Shown in pieces: positions 43,214 through 63,588 of a DNA stretch of 64,000 bases. The notes beneath the pieces were generated by a model. The model was not told where the DNA came from and made no database searches. It saw nothing but the letters and a program-made list of their open reading frames with translations. The stretch is from assembly GCF_022458985.1 (NCBI RefSeq), contig NC_061772.1:8422001-8486000 (forward strand), given 5' to 3'. A program made the position numbers and the translations under genes. Numbering within the stretch: position 1 is the stretch's first letter; each line of letters starts with the position of its first letter. The DNA is from Mugil cephalus. Its lineage: Eukaryota; Chordata; Actinopteri; Mugiliformes; Mugilidae.

Positions 43214-45437
43214 GCAATTAGAGCACTTTACTTGTTATGTCGTATTACTTGCAGGATTCCACAAATTGTCAGTTTCTCCTTGAAATGAAATATAAGTATA
43301 GTAAACATGAAGGCTAAATAAGTGCTAACAATGATAACATGGGTACATTTTGGAGAATAATGTTGATAGGTGATTATTTTCGCCATCAGTTGCACAGGGA
43401 AGACAAACTGTCCTCTATTCCACTTTTGTTCCACGGCAAGAGGGAAAAGCATTTAAATAAAATATGATAAACTTCATCATCATTTAGACAATGCAACGTT
43501 TTGAATACTTACAGCTGTGGACACACGGACAATTGCCTTTTTCTAATAGGTATCAGTTTGAGAGCAATACCATGGGACACTTTTATCAACAGGTGGTGCC
43601 TTCAGTTTAACAGGAATTATTCAACAAGAGGGAAATGTATTTAGTGGACCACACTATATTTACATACAAGATCTATCCACAAATACTGTGTGCATTGTAT
43701 AATAAAATATAAGCTGTTAAACTCTGTTACTCAGTTAACATTTTGGATCCTTCACTTCCTGGAACATATTCTTGCAGATTTATTTTGGGCTTCTTTTATA
43801 GGTAAATGTTTTTATATTGCAGAGGTTTCCCAGCATCATAAACTGTTCAAAAAATATCCTGCTGTTAAGAAACAGATTGGTTATAATTACATTAAACCAT
43901 TTCATGTAGTTGAGGTACAGGTACAGATGGATTATTGAACATAGCTGATTATAAACACTGAGGCTCATGTTATTATCACTGGATATGTGCCGATACTGAT
44001 CAGATGTTTATTATAATGACAGTCGAATTTCAGTACTTTGTTCATGCACTATTCATATTTTACAACAGGACACGGCTTTCACCGACACCAGGCCTATGTC
44101 CATTAGTTGAAAACAAACAAAAAAAAAACATATGTACAGTACATCATGCTGAAAGATAACACAGCCAAAACTCATTATTTTAGAACAAATACTTTAAATA
44201 AGCATTAACACATTGCCAAAGATGCCACTTAACATGTTTGTCACCACTGGATAAAAATGTCTTACAGATACATTAAGACTGAAACTACCGACATGATGAT
44301 GCTAAGATGTCTGGATAACATCTGTAATCCATCTGAGGCACAGTGTCCACGAGTATCCACGGCTAGCTGCTACACTGCACTTAACAGGACAGTATGAAAT
44401 GAGTTCACAGCTTTCAACAAAGAGAAAGTACATTTAACGACCCCCAGTCACCTTCTTTGTCAGTGTTACAAGTTTCTTTAAAAGAGAATGTACTGTACTG
44501 GTAACGCATGCTTTGATTACATGTTAGTACGACTGTTAGTATATTTAAAATTATGATTTGAATGACTACATTTTTTCTGTTAAACCTTTACAAGCCATAT
44601 TATTTTATGAATCACAGGGTGGATAATCACCAACTCAAAGCAAAGAAAATTGGATTCTGAAAATCTAAGTTTAAGATCTGGTAACTTCTATCTTAAGACT
44701 TAAGACTTGAAGTGTTAAACAGTTCATTAGATTACGGATGTAAGTAAAAAGAAGAAGGAAGTGGTTTAACAATGACACAGTTTATGAATCCACACCCACC
44801 AGTAAACCAATTCAGCACAGCAGTTTTTAGTTTTTATATAATCTAATGAACTGATGCTTGGAAATAAAACTTTAGTAAAGCACACGATTCTACCATAAAA
44901 AAACAAAAATAACAACGAGTAGCTGAAAGGCAAATTTTTGGTTGATATCACTTTGTTGTTGTGTCACAGGAACCTGGAGTTACAATCTTAATAAATTAAA
45001 TAAAATCCTTATGGCAACCTTAAAGTTGGCAGTATAGGTTTATGCATCTGAGGCTTGTAGCAGTTGATATGAGGCGGCTGCGTCGTCACTCGCCTACTGA
45101 TTAGATGGATTCTCTCAATAGGGAATTTATTTGTCCATTTACACAAGCAGACGCACACACAAAAGAGAAACATACACACACAGTCTTCAGTACAACCAAT
45201 TTAGGTACGAATGCAAAAAGGTTGATAAAAATATATATATATATATTTATATTAATCTCCAGGTGGGGTTCCTAAGCACCCTGCTTCATAATGTAGTGCA
45301 GAGGAAAAACAAAGACACAGCAGCATAAACACGAAACAAGGACAAAGATGAGAAGCTAGTTATAACACCAACATCAGACTTTCTTGATCATGAGGCAAAG
45401 TGCAACATCCAGTAACATCAGGTGGTTCTTTCCAAAG
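43214..45437. other. Intergenic region afg3l1-def8, including def8 3' UTR
   Basis: AT-rich, with no recognisable gene. An AATAAA on the minus strand (plus-strand TTTATT at 45126-45131) about 300 bp past the def8 stop is a plausible polyadenylation signal. A short AT run lies near 45228-45246. Confidence 0.45.
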
Positions 45438-53031
<7,594 letters not shown>

Positions 53032-54600
53032 TTTATTGGCTACATCTAAGGAAGACAAGAAATACAGGAACCACACTGAGTGGATGGTTGAAGTCTCTTC
53101 TCTTGTGTTTATGAAGTGAAGCAGGAAGGAAGATTGCCTATTAGATAAAGTTGGTTGGCTAATGCGTCTGCTTGGTTATTGCCCATTGTGCAGTGCATTT
53201 CCATTCACACCACAATTCAATTTTTAGTGCTCTTTAGTGAATATAATTCCCCATCAGAGCATCTAGGGCATAGGCACATTCAAGAGTAAAACTGATTGGC
53301 AAAATAAACGCTGAACACGTACATGTATTCTTACACTAATACTCGCTGGGAAGACCTGGATACAAATTTATACAGGTGACTTTCAGCTTAATTAAAATCT
53401 GTATGCCCTACATAAGTCTATAAGACATTTACTTCTGCACTTGCCAGTCAGAGTCACTTGTGTGAGAATGATTTTTAAAAACATGATCATAATATCATGT
53501 GGCAAAGAAGAGTTTAGATACTCTACTGTAATGTGTGTAGCCTGGATCCTTCACTTATTAAAGCAAATCAGTCTCATTTTTCTCCAGACCTTCACTGTAA
53601 AAGTGAAACAGCACAGACCTTCTGTGCTGTTACACAAATATATATATATATATTTTAAAAACAAACTGGTTTGTTAAAAACTGGTCCAGAGCCACAGACG
53701 ACACTGTCAACTGGGCTAAATGAACCATATGTACAATCTGTGATGCCTTTTTGCATCACATGCTGAAGAGAGTTGATGGCTTGACACTGGCCACACACAT
53801 GCACATGACCAAAACATGGACTTTTATTCACAACAAAGACTGCTTTTTGGATGGTGGTCTGCAACAGATCTTAAAATAGTCAAATAACAGAGAATATTGA
53901 CAATATTCACAATATTGTGTGGGATATAAAATAAAAGTAGTGGTTAGTACTTTTAGGTGCGCGTGTTAATTAAAAAGGCATAAAATCAAATCCACATCCA
54001 TTCAAACAAACAAACAAACAAACACTTTTCTCTACTTAAATCGACCACACTGACAATTTGTTAATAATTGTCAGAAAATACAGTAGACGATTGATCAGGT
54101 TTGAACTTTGTATGGTTGATATGAGTGCACTGTGTCAAACGGGAAACAACACTGCCCACACTAAGCAGCCTCACCTCATTATAACCAATCAGAGGTGCTG
54201 TTTGACAGCCTTCCTCTACTGAGCAGTGACCCTCATTACACCTCGACTAAAACTGCTATGAACAATACTGCATAAAATAAAATACACCCACAGCTCCCCG
54301 CATAAGATGGCAAACCGATGTCAACAACACAGTATGTCAACACACAGCTAACGCTAGCTAACAAGCTAACAAGAGCCGATAATCGTCCACTGCTTTGATG
54401 TAAATGTTAGTCGTCGGTCTACTTGGAGGCTTACCCCGTAGTTGTCCGTATTTATCAACAGGGAACTAGCAGCTATGAAACACAGGTTCTGCTCGACGCT
54501 TATGGTTAAAATGAGCAGCTCGCCGTGTGTTGTTTTGCCCCTGTCATCAGCAGCATCAGAGCAAAAGAAGAAAAAAACAAAACTGTCAAGTCACTTTACG
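53032..54600 (-). other. def8 leader intron and promoter
   Basis: A donor (GGG|GTAAGC on the minus strand) at 54434 and an acceptor at 53046-53047 suggest a non-coding first exon starting upstream of 54435. The sequence around 54435-54620 is somewhat CpG-richer than its surroundings. An (AAAC)n run lies near 54005. Confidence 0.45.
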
Positions 54601-55350
54601 TTAAACCGCACGGTTCCGCCGGGCTTTTCAAAATAAAACCCTACCAAACCATAAACCAGCTGTGAATGAGTAACCAATGAAGATTGCTAGAAAACTGTAC
54701 TGGTATTTGAACATTATGAGTCTGTTGTATAATCGTCACAATAAGGAATTGTGTTACCTTACAGTTACAAGGAAGTAATGTTTTATGGCTTTACTAAATA
54801 AACGCACTTTACCCGCAGCCTATTTCATTTTACAGTAGTCCAGGTACTTTCCACTTAAAACTGTGGCCCGGTAATATAATTTCCTCAGAGACAACGAAAC
54901 GTGACTTATCGCTCATTTGTACTGCAGCTAGTTTTAAGATCATCTAATAATAATTACAAACGGATAAAGACGGGGAAGTTTGCACAGCTATGTTTCTCTT
55001 GCAAAAAGATAAACATAGCCTATATGATCGTGAAAATAATAATTTTTATCTGTCTGAATTATTTCCAGACGAAAAGGTGTCTGTGGCAAATGAAGCAGTG
55101 GTTCCTTCTGCAGGAAATTATCAATTGACAACTTCTGTAACTTTTAAGCACCTCTGAGGGCTACACAGATAACTTTTAACATAATAGTAAAATGTCAGTA
55201 TAACATTTCAATGCAAACGTGAGCATATAAAATAAAGGGGAAAGAATGAGCTTAGTCAATTGCAATGGCCTGTTGAAACATTTCCTGTTAATAAAAATAT
55301 TTAAGAAACAATTCAGTGGAATAAATACATAAGAGGTTGCAAAACGCTTT

Positions 55351-56600
55351 TTTCAAGATTCAGGATTCAAGATCACTTTATTGATCCGTGCAGGGAAATT
55401 ATTTTGTCCAAGAATTACATAAAAGAAAGAAGACATACATGAACAACACATAGACATAAGAATAGAATAAAATCAAATACAATAGGAATAATTATGCAGC
55501 ACATATGAAATTTACAAAAAAAAAAGTACAGTCCAATTTACATGAGTAAATAAAACATTTAGCTAAAGTGTCTCAGTATACAGTTAGCTAAAGTGTCTTG
55601 TGTGCAGATGGGCGACAGACAGTGCAATCAGCCAGACCATTAGTTTAACCACAGTCAGAGTTGTGTATTCTAATGGCTGTGGGGATGAATGACTTTCAGA
55701 AGTGCTCTGTCCTACAGCTCAGTGACGGGAGCCGTTGGCTGTGGCTGCTTTCCTGTCCAGTCAGGGTGGGGTGAAAGGGGTGGCTATCACAGTCCAGGAT
55801 GCTCTGTACCTTCCTCATGTAGCACCTTTCAGTGACAGACTCCAGACTCCTCCCCAGAACGGAACCAGTCCGGTGGATCAGTTTGTCCAGACATTTTCTT
55901 GTTTTCTCGTTTTCTTCTTTCTTATCTGTCAGGCTGCCATCCCGAAAGACAACAGCATACACAGCATTCTCAACAACAGACTTGTTTAACATGTACAGCA
56001 TTTCACTACACACATTTTAGCGCAGAAAGTGGAGCCGACTCTGTCCCTTTTTTAAACAAGGCGTCTCAGTTGGTTGACCAGTCCAGTCAGTCATCAAGGT
56101 AGTTGTAAGTCCCAACCACCTCTTGGTGGTGTTCAGCTGGAGGTGGTTTCTGGAACTCAGTAGATAGTCAGGTAGTCCATAGTCCATAAGGTAAGGAAGT
56201 AGTCCACCTCCATCCCCTCCAGTGTGTTTGCCAGGATATCAGATCGAATGGTGTTAAACGCACTAGAGAAGTCAAAGAACACCCATCTAACATAACCCAT
56301 GGGCTCGTCCAGGTGACAGTGAGCCCCGTGGAGCATCTAGAGCATTGCGTCTTCATCCCCAGTGTGCTCCTGATAAGCAAACTGAGTGGCGAAGGTAGCA
56401 AAGAATCAGTCTCTCCAGGGTCTTCATCAGATGGGAGGTGAGGGCCACCAGTCTGTAATCATTCATCTCAGCCAGCCTAACCTTAGGGACCAGCACAAGA
56501 CAGGATGTCTTCACAGAACTGGTACCTTCCTGAGCTGGAGGCTTCTGTTGATGATGCACTGGAGGGGGTTCAGCCAGTTGAGCTGAACAGTTTTATATAA
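55351..56600 (-). mobile_element. Rex/L2-type LINE relic, 5'-truncated
   Basis: The minus strand encodes broken pieces of a non-LTR reverse transcriptase: VPKVRLAEMNDYRLVALTSH, LMKTLERL, then a frame change to FDFSSAFNTI-like sequence (around 56230-56290), and the C-terminal part with ESVTERCYMRKVQSILDC, DSHPFHP and KSFIPTAIRIHNS. Frameshifts and stops interrupt it. The 3' end (55351 side) has a CAAGATCACTTTATTGATCC-type tail. Much of the element is missing. Confidence 0.75.
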
Positions 56601-57439
56601 GTCTGCTACTCATTTGAGAACAGTATTCCATTAACAGTTCTCAGTAATTATTTTTGGTTTTCCTTGAAAACATGTTTTCATCATATGTGGTCAAACATTC
56701 TGTCAGTTCCTGGAAGCTGTGATCATGTGCGGCTCACATTGGAGCATTACACAGAGTCAAAATGGCTATAGGCTACATGGAAACGATAAAAATAAATCTT
56801 CAAAACACATCAATAACTGTAAAGATTCTTATATTAGAAGAGGAATCTTCTCTCCTAAAAAAGCAGCCTTTGAGACAAAATAGACACAGTGGAAGCATCA
56901 GTCATTATAATCAAAATCTGTTTAGCATTGGGATGGTGCTATGTAAAGATGCCCTATGTTGCAGGCCAAATTGGTATACAACCACAGCAGCTGGCTAATT
57001 AGGTTCAAAAATTTCAGCAAAAATGTCTTTAGTTAGGGGAGATCCTGTCTAAAGAGCACTGTCTCCTCATTCATAAAGAAGGCTTCTGTTCTGAGCTGTT
57101 TCCATTGCATGTGACCCAGCCACTTCAGACACAAGAGAACCACTTTGTATCACTGTTTACAAGAAAATATAATTGTAATAATAGTGTAATAATAATAATT
57201 ACTAGTGAAATTTTAGCAGTGAATATGAATGCTGATGTTGCTCCATGTCTGCAGAATGTGAAAAGGATGCAACACTAGTCATATTTGTTTTTTCTGAATG
57301 CTATGAGTCTGTCTGTTTTAATAAGAAAGGTCATGTATGCTCAGATCGGCCTCTTCTGGTTAATGACCATCAAACAAGTTATGCATGGGATTTATTATAT
57401 TTTAACAAATTGACATGGGTCTGTAAAAAAAGAAAAAAT

Positions 57440-57990
57440 GTTTTGTGATTATGAGAGTAACAGCTGATTCAATGTTATAGATAAAAATATAAGAAACAGT
57501 TCACTAGAGAGTGTCTGCAGACAACAGTGAAGCATGGTGGAGGCTCCTTGAAAGTTTGGGGCTGCATTTCTGCAAATGGAGTTGGGGATTTGGTCAGGAT
57601 TAATGATATCCTCAGTGCTGAGAAATACGGGCAGATACTTATCCATCATACAAAACCATTAGGGAGATGATTGGCCCCAAATTTATTCTGCAGCAGGACA
57701 AAGATAGATAGAAAGATAGGACATACAGCCAAGGTCCTTAAGAACTACCTTCAGTGTAAAGAAGAACAAGAAGTCCTGGAAGTGATGGCATGCCCCCCAC
57801 AGAACCCTGATCTCAACATCATGGAGTGTGTCTGGTATTACAGAAGATCTGTGGTTAGTTCTCCAAGATGTTTGGAACAACCTACCAGCCGAATTCCTTC
57901 AAAAACTGTGTGCAAGTGAACCTAGAAGAACTGATGCTGTCTGGAAGGCAAAGGGTGGTCACACCAAATATTGATTTGATTCAGATTTCT
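57440..57990 (+). mobile_element. Tc1-like transposase relic
   Basis: The plus strand carries scattered Tc1 transposase motifs in several frames: TVKHGGGSLKVWGCISANGV, ILIHH, FILQQDKD, HTAKVLKNYL and CPPQNPDLNIMECVW, the last equivalent to the usual [11 protein letters not shown]. Stops and frameshifts make it inactive. Terminal repeats were not identified. Confidence 0.8.
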
Positions 57991-58080
57991 CTTCTGTTCA
58001 TTCACTGGATTTTCTTAATTGATTAAAATAAACTAAGTTCTATTTTTTTTTTTTTGTTTGCCTTGCCTCTGCTACTGAAG

Positions 58081-58215
58081 TCAGGGACTCCAGTTAGCAG
58101 ATCCTACCACCACAGTGCCCGCCTTCTGTATCACTTTGTCCAACCGTGAGGTTCCCTTCTTCTTAGTGCTGCCTTCCCAGCACACCACAGTGTAGAAGAG
58201 GATACTGGCAACAGT
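58081..58215. repeat. LINE 3' fragment
   Basis: Contains ACTCCAGTTAGCAGATCCTA and a phrase beginning CAGCACACCACAGTGTAGAA, similar to 3' coding parts of fish non-LTR elements in antisense. Too short to classify. Confidence 0.4.
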
Positions 58216-58227
58216 AGTCTAGTAGAA

Positions 58228-58460
58228 CATCTCATCTCATCTCATCTACAACCTTCCTCTACCTTTACTATCTACCTCACCAGGGTTGTGGGGGTTACTG
58301 GAGCCTATCCCAGCTGTCATCGGTGAGAGGTGGGATACAACCTGGACAGGTTGCAGGGCCAACGCAGAGACAAACGACTATTCACATTCACACTCACACT
58401 CACTGGCAATTTATAATCACCAGTCAACCTAAGGAGCATGTCTTTGGAGGTGGGAGGAAA
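58228..58460. repeat. Common teleost interspersed repeat
   Basis: A short TCATC run, then GGAGCCTATCCCAGCTGTCA, GGGATACAACCTGGACAGGT, ACTCACACTCACTGGCAATT, CCAGTCAACCTAAGGAGCAT and TGGGAGGAAACTGGAGTA. This string of phrases is a highly repeated fish sequence. Its class is not settled here. Confidence 0.6.
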
Positions 58461-58694
58461 CTGGAGTATAAGGATAAATATGGTACAACATGTCCAACTG
58501 AAATCATTTTAATTTTAACAGTTACAGTAACAACAAAACAACAATATAAAAGCATTTCATGCAATAAAAAGTCATTATCTGTGACTAGGTCAGGATTAGC
58601 CTAAGAGCCAGCCCAACTGCCCACACGTTTATGTTTTTAGTGGGTAAGGTAGCCAGTCAGAATGGTACCATTAGGAACTGAATATGCTCCAGCA

Positions 58695-59050
58695 AGGATT
58701 GACCAGAGGCCTGTATCACGAAGCAGGATTACGGATTTAGCGAGGTAATTTCAGGGTTAACCCTGGGTTTCCGGTATCACGAAGCTGGATTCATTCTTAT
58801 CGAGCTACGTTACCATGGTAATTTACTCTGAACGGCAAACTTGCTTCGGGTCAGGATAACTTTCAGGATTTATCTGAATCCAATAAAAGGCTCCACCCAC
58901 CGGCCAATCAGCTGTTCGGGAAAGGATCACGTGCCCTTTCATTGAAAACCATATTGAGTTTGGAGCCCAAATCGCGAGAAGAGCGTTACGGCGTGAACGC
59001 ATCTTCAACCACACAAAGAACATTATGGAACATTATGTAACATTATGGAA
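58695..59050 (+). mobile_element. PIF/Harbinger-like transposon fragment
   Basis: Starts with GGCCTGTATCACGAAGCAGG and repeats GGTATCACGAAGCTGGATTC about 60 bp later, then has a short frame reading EFGAQIARRALRRERIF. The terminal phrase and the Arg-rich segment resemble fish Harbinger-type elements. No full transposase is present. Confidence 0.5.
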
Positions 59051-59399
59051 TTAAGAAATACAACTCCCCAGATGAAATGATGTTTTTGTGGTTGGGTTTT
59101 ATCTGCTCCCACGTTCTTTTTACTCCAGAGGGGTTACATCTGGCGGAAAGAGACCAATTGTCATACTCGCGATGCATGTATATAGCTCGATTTACACATC
59201 AACTAGGGACATTTTCCAGATGCAGCTCCAGCTTTGTATCTTGTGTGGTGGCCCTTTACACCAGATGAATATGTTGCAATATTCATACATCATAAAAAGA
59301 AACTGGGTATCTTCAAATGAGAAGCACACTTGGAGTCTGTATATCTATTCTGTGTTTCTATCCAAGTGGACCTCAGCAAAAATTCTCATTCGCTGAGAA

Positions 59400-62300
59400 A
59401 ATTGAAGTAAACAAAGGTCAGTGCAGAAGCTGGAAGCTGTCTCATTCTTAAATGAAACAAATTCTAAATTATGCATCATGCATAATGGAAAAAAGTTTTA
59501 TAGTTTGCAGTTTGTTTTTTTTTTTTTTTTCAATTATTTGGCAGGGTAGGGATGTTATTATTATTATTTTTTTTTTTTTTTACAAAATGGCAGGTATTAG
59601 CATCCAACCCTAGAGATCTGTGCCTTGGTGTCTGGTCATATGGATAACTCTAAATCATTATATCTTAGAGTGGGTTTGTTGTTTGGATGGAAGCCCTGCG
59701 GTTTAAGTATGAACAGTGCTGTGTTGTGTAGCTCAAAGAACAGAGTCATAACCCTAACCTTAGCCGTAAACATGATGTTCCTTGCAAACTGTCATGCTTT
59801 TGCCCTCCTTCGTGATAATCATAAATAATTACAGTTACACTGCAGATCTACAGCACACATATGTCTGGACCATTATCTATTTCCCTACAGTATGGATGTT
59901 CCTACACACTGTTCATATTATTCACTTATTGCCTTCAATAACAGTGATGGAAAGTGAAGAGTGTTTTGAACTTCAGTATAACTCGAGTCAAGTTCAAATG
60001 AGAGTGTCCTCTAGGTTCTGCAAATCTGGACAAATATAGACAGTAAATTCTTTGATGTATAAAACTTATATTGAGATAACAAATATGTTTTGTGGAATCT
60101 TTCAGTTTTCATTTATTATGGCAGAATCACAAATTTGACCAAAGTATTCACATGTACATGTCAGACATTTCAGCTTTTGCCTTTCATGCTTGAACTAATT
60201 GGTACATAGCTTTCCTTGTGATCAATTATACAGGTTGATGGCATAAATGCATATACTCATGTACTAAATATTGACTGTAGAGATACTAATATATTATACA
60301 TAAGTTTTACATAAGTTAAAGTAAAATAAATCACAAAAATCAATGCATATTATGAAGGACACAATAGGATTTTTTATTTATTTTTTTTAATTTAGGAATT
60401 TGCTTTATGGAGAGCAGGGTCTCTCCCTTTGCACTGATTCCAATCTATGCCACCTCACCTTCAGAGAGGCAAATATGCCAATTACTTTTTTGTGCTTGAC
60501 TCACTCAATCACCTCCTTCTCAATGGACATCAGAGCTGGAGTCTGCTTTGACCCGTGGCCCTTCTCAGCCAAGTGTGTTTAGCTTACAGGCAGTATTAGT
60601 CCTACATCTTGGCTTTAAACTCAACACATATGCCTACCAAAACTTAACAACAGCTCCAAAATTAACTATATAAGCACAATATCTCCAGTGGTTGATTGAC
60701 AGGCTGCACTATTGCTTGCCACAGAGAGAAAAAAAAAAGGTCAACTAGCAAACTCCTACTCAACAATAACATTAAAAGTTAGGGCTGTTACTAATGACTG
60801 TGCTGGTGCTGAGTGATGAAGTAAATGCTGTAGATCTTAATGCGCATTTCATGGGGGAGGAAGGGTTAAACAGAGAGGTGGATCTTACCAATGTGTGTGT
60901 GTGTGTGTTTGAAGGGGAGGGAGGTGGACTTACTTAAGTGAGTTTGGGAGAGTAATCTGATTGACAAAAAGAAAAAAGAAACCCTGTATAAAAAGTTGCG
61001 CTCTGCTTTCAGTATTGGACTGTTGGAGATTGGGTTAGTGGGACAGAGTCAGATGGACAAATAGAGAGACTCTCATCATCAATTTCAAAGCCATGGGCAC
61101 AATTTCCCTGCAAATTATTATTGGATCCGGGTGATAAGTTATTTATAAACACAGAAGTCCTTTGAAAAGGCAAAGTCTGCGCCAAAAGTTCAAATTGCAT
61201 GTAATATAATTAAGGCAAAAAAGATGCAGAATAAAAAATAAAGAAAGTAAGAAAGAAAGTAAGTATGAAGAATACGCCTGCAGATATTAAAGACGACCAC
61301 AGAATTCTTTTACTTGGTTTTCTCTCTTGAAAAGCTGAAGAATATGAAATCGTATGCATTTTCCTCAAGAATGCCCATGTGACTGAACTATAATTAAGCC
61401 AGAAATTTGTGGAATCATTTTAAACAATTAAGATTTTTAATTTCCTCCTTGAGGACAGGATGGTGATTTATAATTTCTTTTTTTTTCTTCATCCAAGTGG
61501 AAGTCCCCTTCTGTTCAGCGATGTTATTTACAGCAGCGCAACTGAACTTGATCATGAGTTTAAAAACGCAGCAACGCAACAAAACTCTGTTGTATTGTAC
61601 ATCAATGGTCCTACTGTCTGCTCAGAGCTTATGTTGTTTTACATCACTTCTAAATGAGAGGCTTCCATGTTGCATGTAAATAGTTTAAGGGTAGAATGAG
61701 GACACCATTAATAGAGTGCCGTTCAATAAATTTACATCTCACCCCATGTATAATTATTCTGTCCAACTGTAGCTACATTTCATATAAAAACAGAATAGTA
61801 CCAGAACGGCTCTCATTGCATTTAATGGATCAACTGCAGTCTCTTATCTCGTTACCACGCACATGAATGGAACGTTTTCCTTGTTCAGTTAGTCTCCAAA
61901 ATAAAAACGTGACAACCAAGAGTTCAGATATTCAACGATATGTTTGCAATGGTAAAAGGAAAAATAACGGGAACATATTAGAGGATCAGTCAATAATAAC
62001 GCCGCTGGCATTCTCCATTTACCCAAAGCTCTTGAGGTGGCTCCTTTATTCGGGACAAACGAATAAGACAACGAACAGGTTCAATGATTAAATATATACA
62101 GTCGGTTGAACACGTTTTCAAGTTTACGTGGTATGCATTTGTATCGTCCGTACTGTGCACAAACAAAAAACAAAAAAAAACAACGCGTGCTAAAGTTATG
62201 GTAAACCCAAATGAAAAAGAAAAAAAAATGACATAAAAAAAACATCAAAGACTACACTGCTGACCGTGTTGACTGCGTAAATAACAGCTTCGTTACTCAG

Positions 62301-63588
62301 CAGTCTCAGTTATTGATGATGTGCACATTTCACACTGCATGACCAAATAAATAGAAAAATCTGATTATGTTTGTCCTGGCGGACAGCTTGGTCATGGGAC
62401 ACGAAAGTCTTTTCCATTTGGCAACAAAATATCCGCGAGAGGAAGCCTTGAGAAGAATTGGAATCAGAAAAATATCTGAGATGTCAGGGTCTAACGCGTA
62501 GGCCCCATACAGTCCCCTCAATGAATAAACGTGATTGCAACCAAAATAAAAAGGACTTGAATGTAAATAACTACAAGTTTTAAATTCTGAAGCCATCGAT
62601 TGTTTCTTGTCTTTTGTTTTAGGATAACTCTATCTGAAATTATCAATAAATTCTAAAGACTTTGCTAGACTTTTTCCATCTCCAGTATATGGTCAGAGAA
62701 GAGATTTTCAGATAAAATATATAATTTCGCTTCAAGCCACCTGCCCCCCGGTATTTGACCTATATAAGTAAAACCAGTCTCTAAATCATCTAGTACAAAC
62801 CCCCTCGTTTAGCACATTTCAGTGAACCGCACAAACCTCCAGAAACATCACTTTGATAAGCTTCCTTTCATAAGCGCACTGAAGCCATCGGCCCCAGGCC
62901 CGTGAGCAAGCGAGGCCGTTCATGTGATTTTCTTTTCCCAGCAATTGGGCCAAAAACAATTTGGGGGGGAGTAATTTACACCAGCCCACCAAGCAAGTAT
63001 TTTTGGCGCTGCTGCATTTGAATGGTTCCTGGTGTGCGCTCCTCTCGTATTTTATACATGCTCTACTCCTTTACACCTCTGGTTTTGGCTGCAGTGATTT
63101 CACCATTATTCTCACTCGACGAGGACATGAACAGCGTAAAAAAGTTTTGAATGTGAGAGCTGCTTTACAAAGAGTTCACTTGAAATAAAGGCGTCTGCAG
63201 AATCCAAATTCTGAGGTGACGTGGATGCGTTTAGGATTATTTAAAAAGCAGAAGAAATAAAAAGTAAATATAAAAACTCCGAGCAGAGAGTTAAAGTAAG
63301 TCTCGTGTTTTGACTCCCAAAGAAAGAAGAAAAAATTCAAAAACCCAATATTTACATACTACATAATAAACTCTATCGTTGCGCAAGAGCACCATTTAAT
63401 GTCCAGGCGTTTCACAGTGCAGAACTTTGAATGACAATAACCAAACCAAAAAGGCGAATGATGGCAAGTTGAAGTCTTTATGTGAGATACAATCATGGAC
63501 GGGCATCACCTGCCAGTTCAAACAGAATCTACATTCAAGATGAGGAAATGTTGTCAGTGTGGAGAACTTTTCTTGAATGTGCGCAGTG
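59400..63588. other. Intergenic region, def8 to mc1r 3' side
   Basis: AT-rich, with T-runs near 59515-59530 and 59570-59581, and scattered ORFs under 90 codons without family motifs. A TATAAAAA lies at 60988-60995. The last kilobase probably includes the mc1r 3' UTR. No tubulin or other recognisable exon was found. Confidence 0.45.
60988..60995 (+). promoter_or_regulatory. Isolated TATA-box-like sequence
   Basis: CTGTATAAAAAGTTGCGCTC resembles a TATA box with a GC-richer 3' flank. No downstream coding exon is recognised, so it may be chance in AT-rich DNA. Confidence 0.2.

Noticed and set aside
60400-60582. Short ORF with Cys-rich, domain-like look
   Set aside because: No known family and no splice partners in either strand; may be part of a decayed transposon but cannot be shown.
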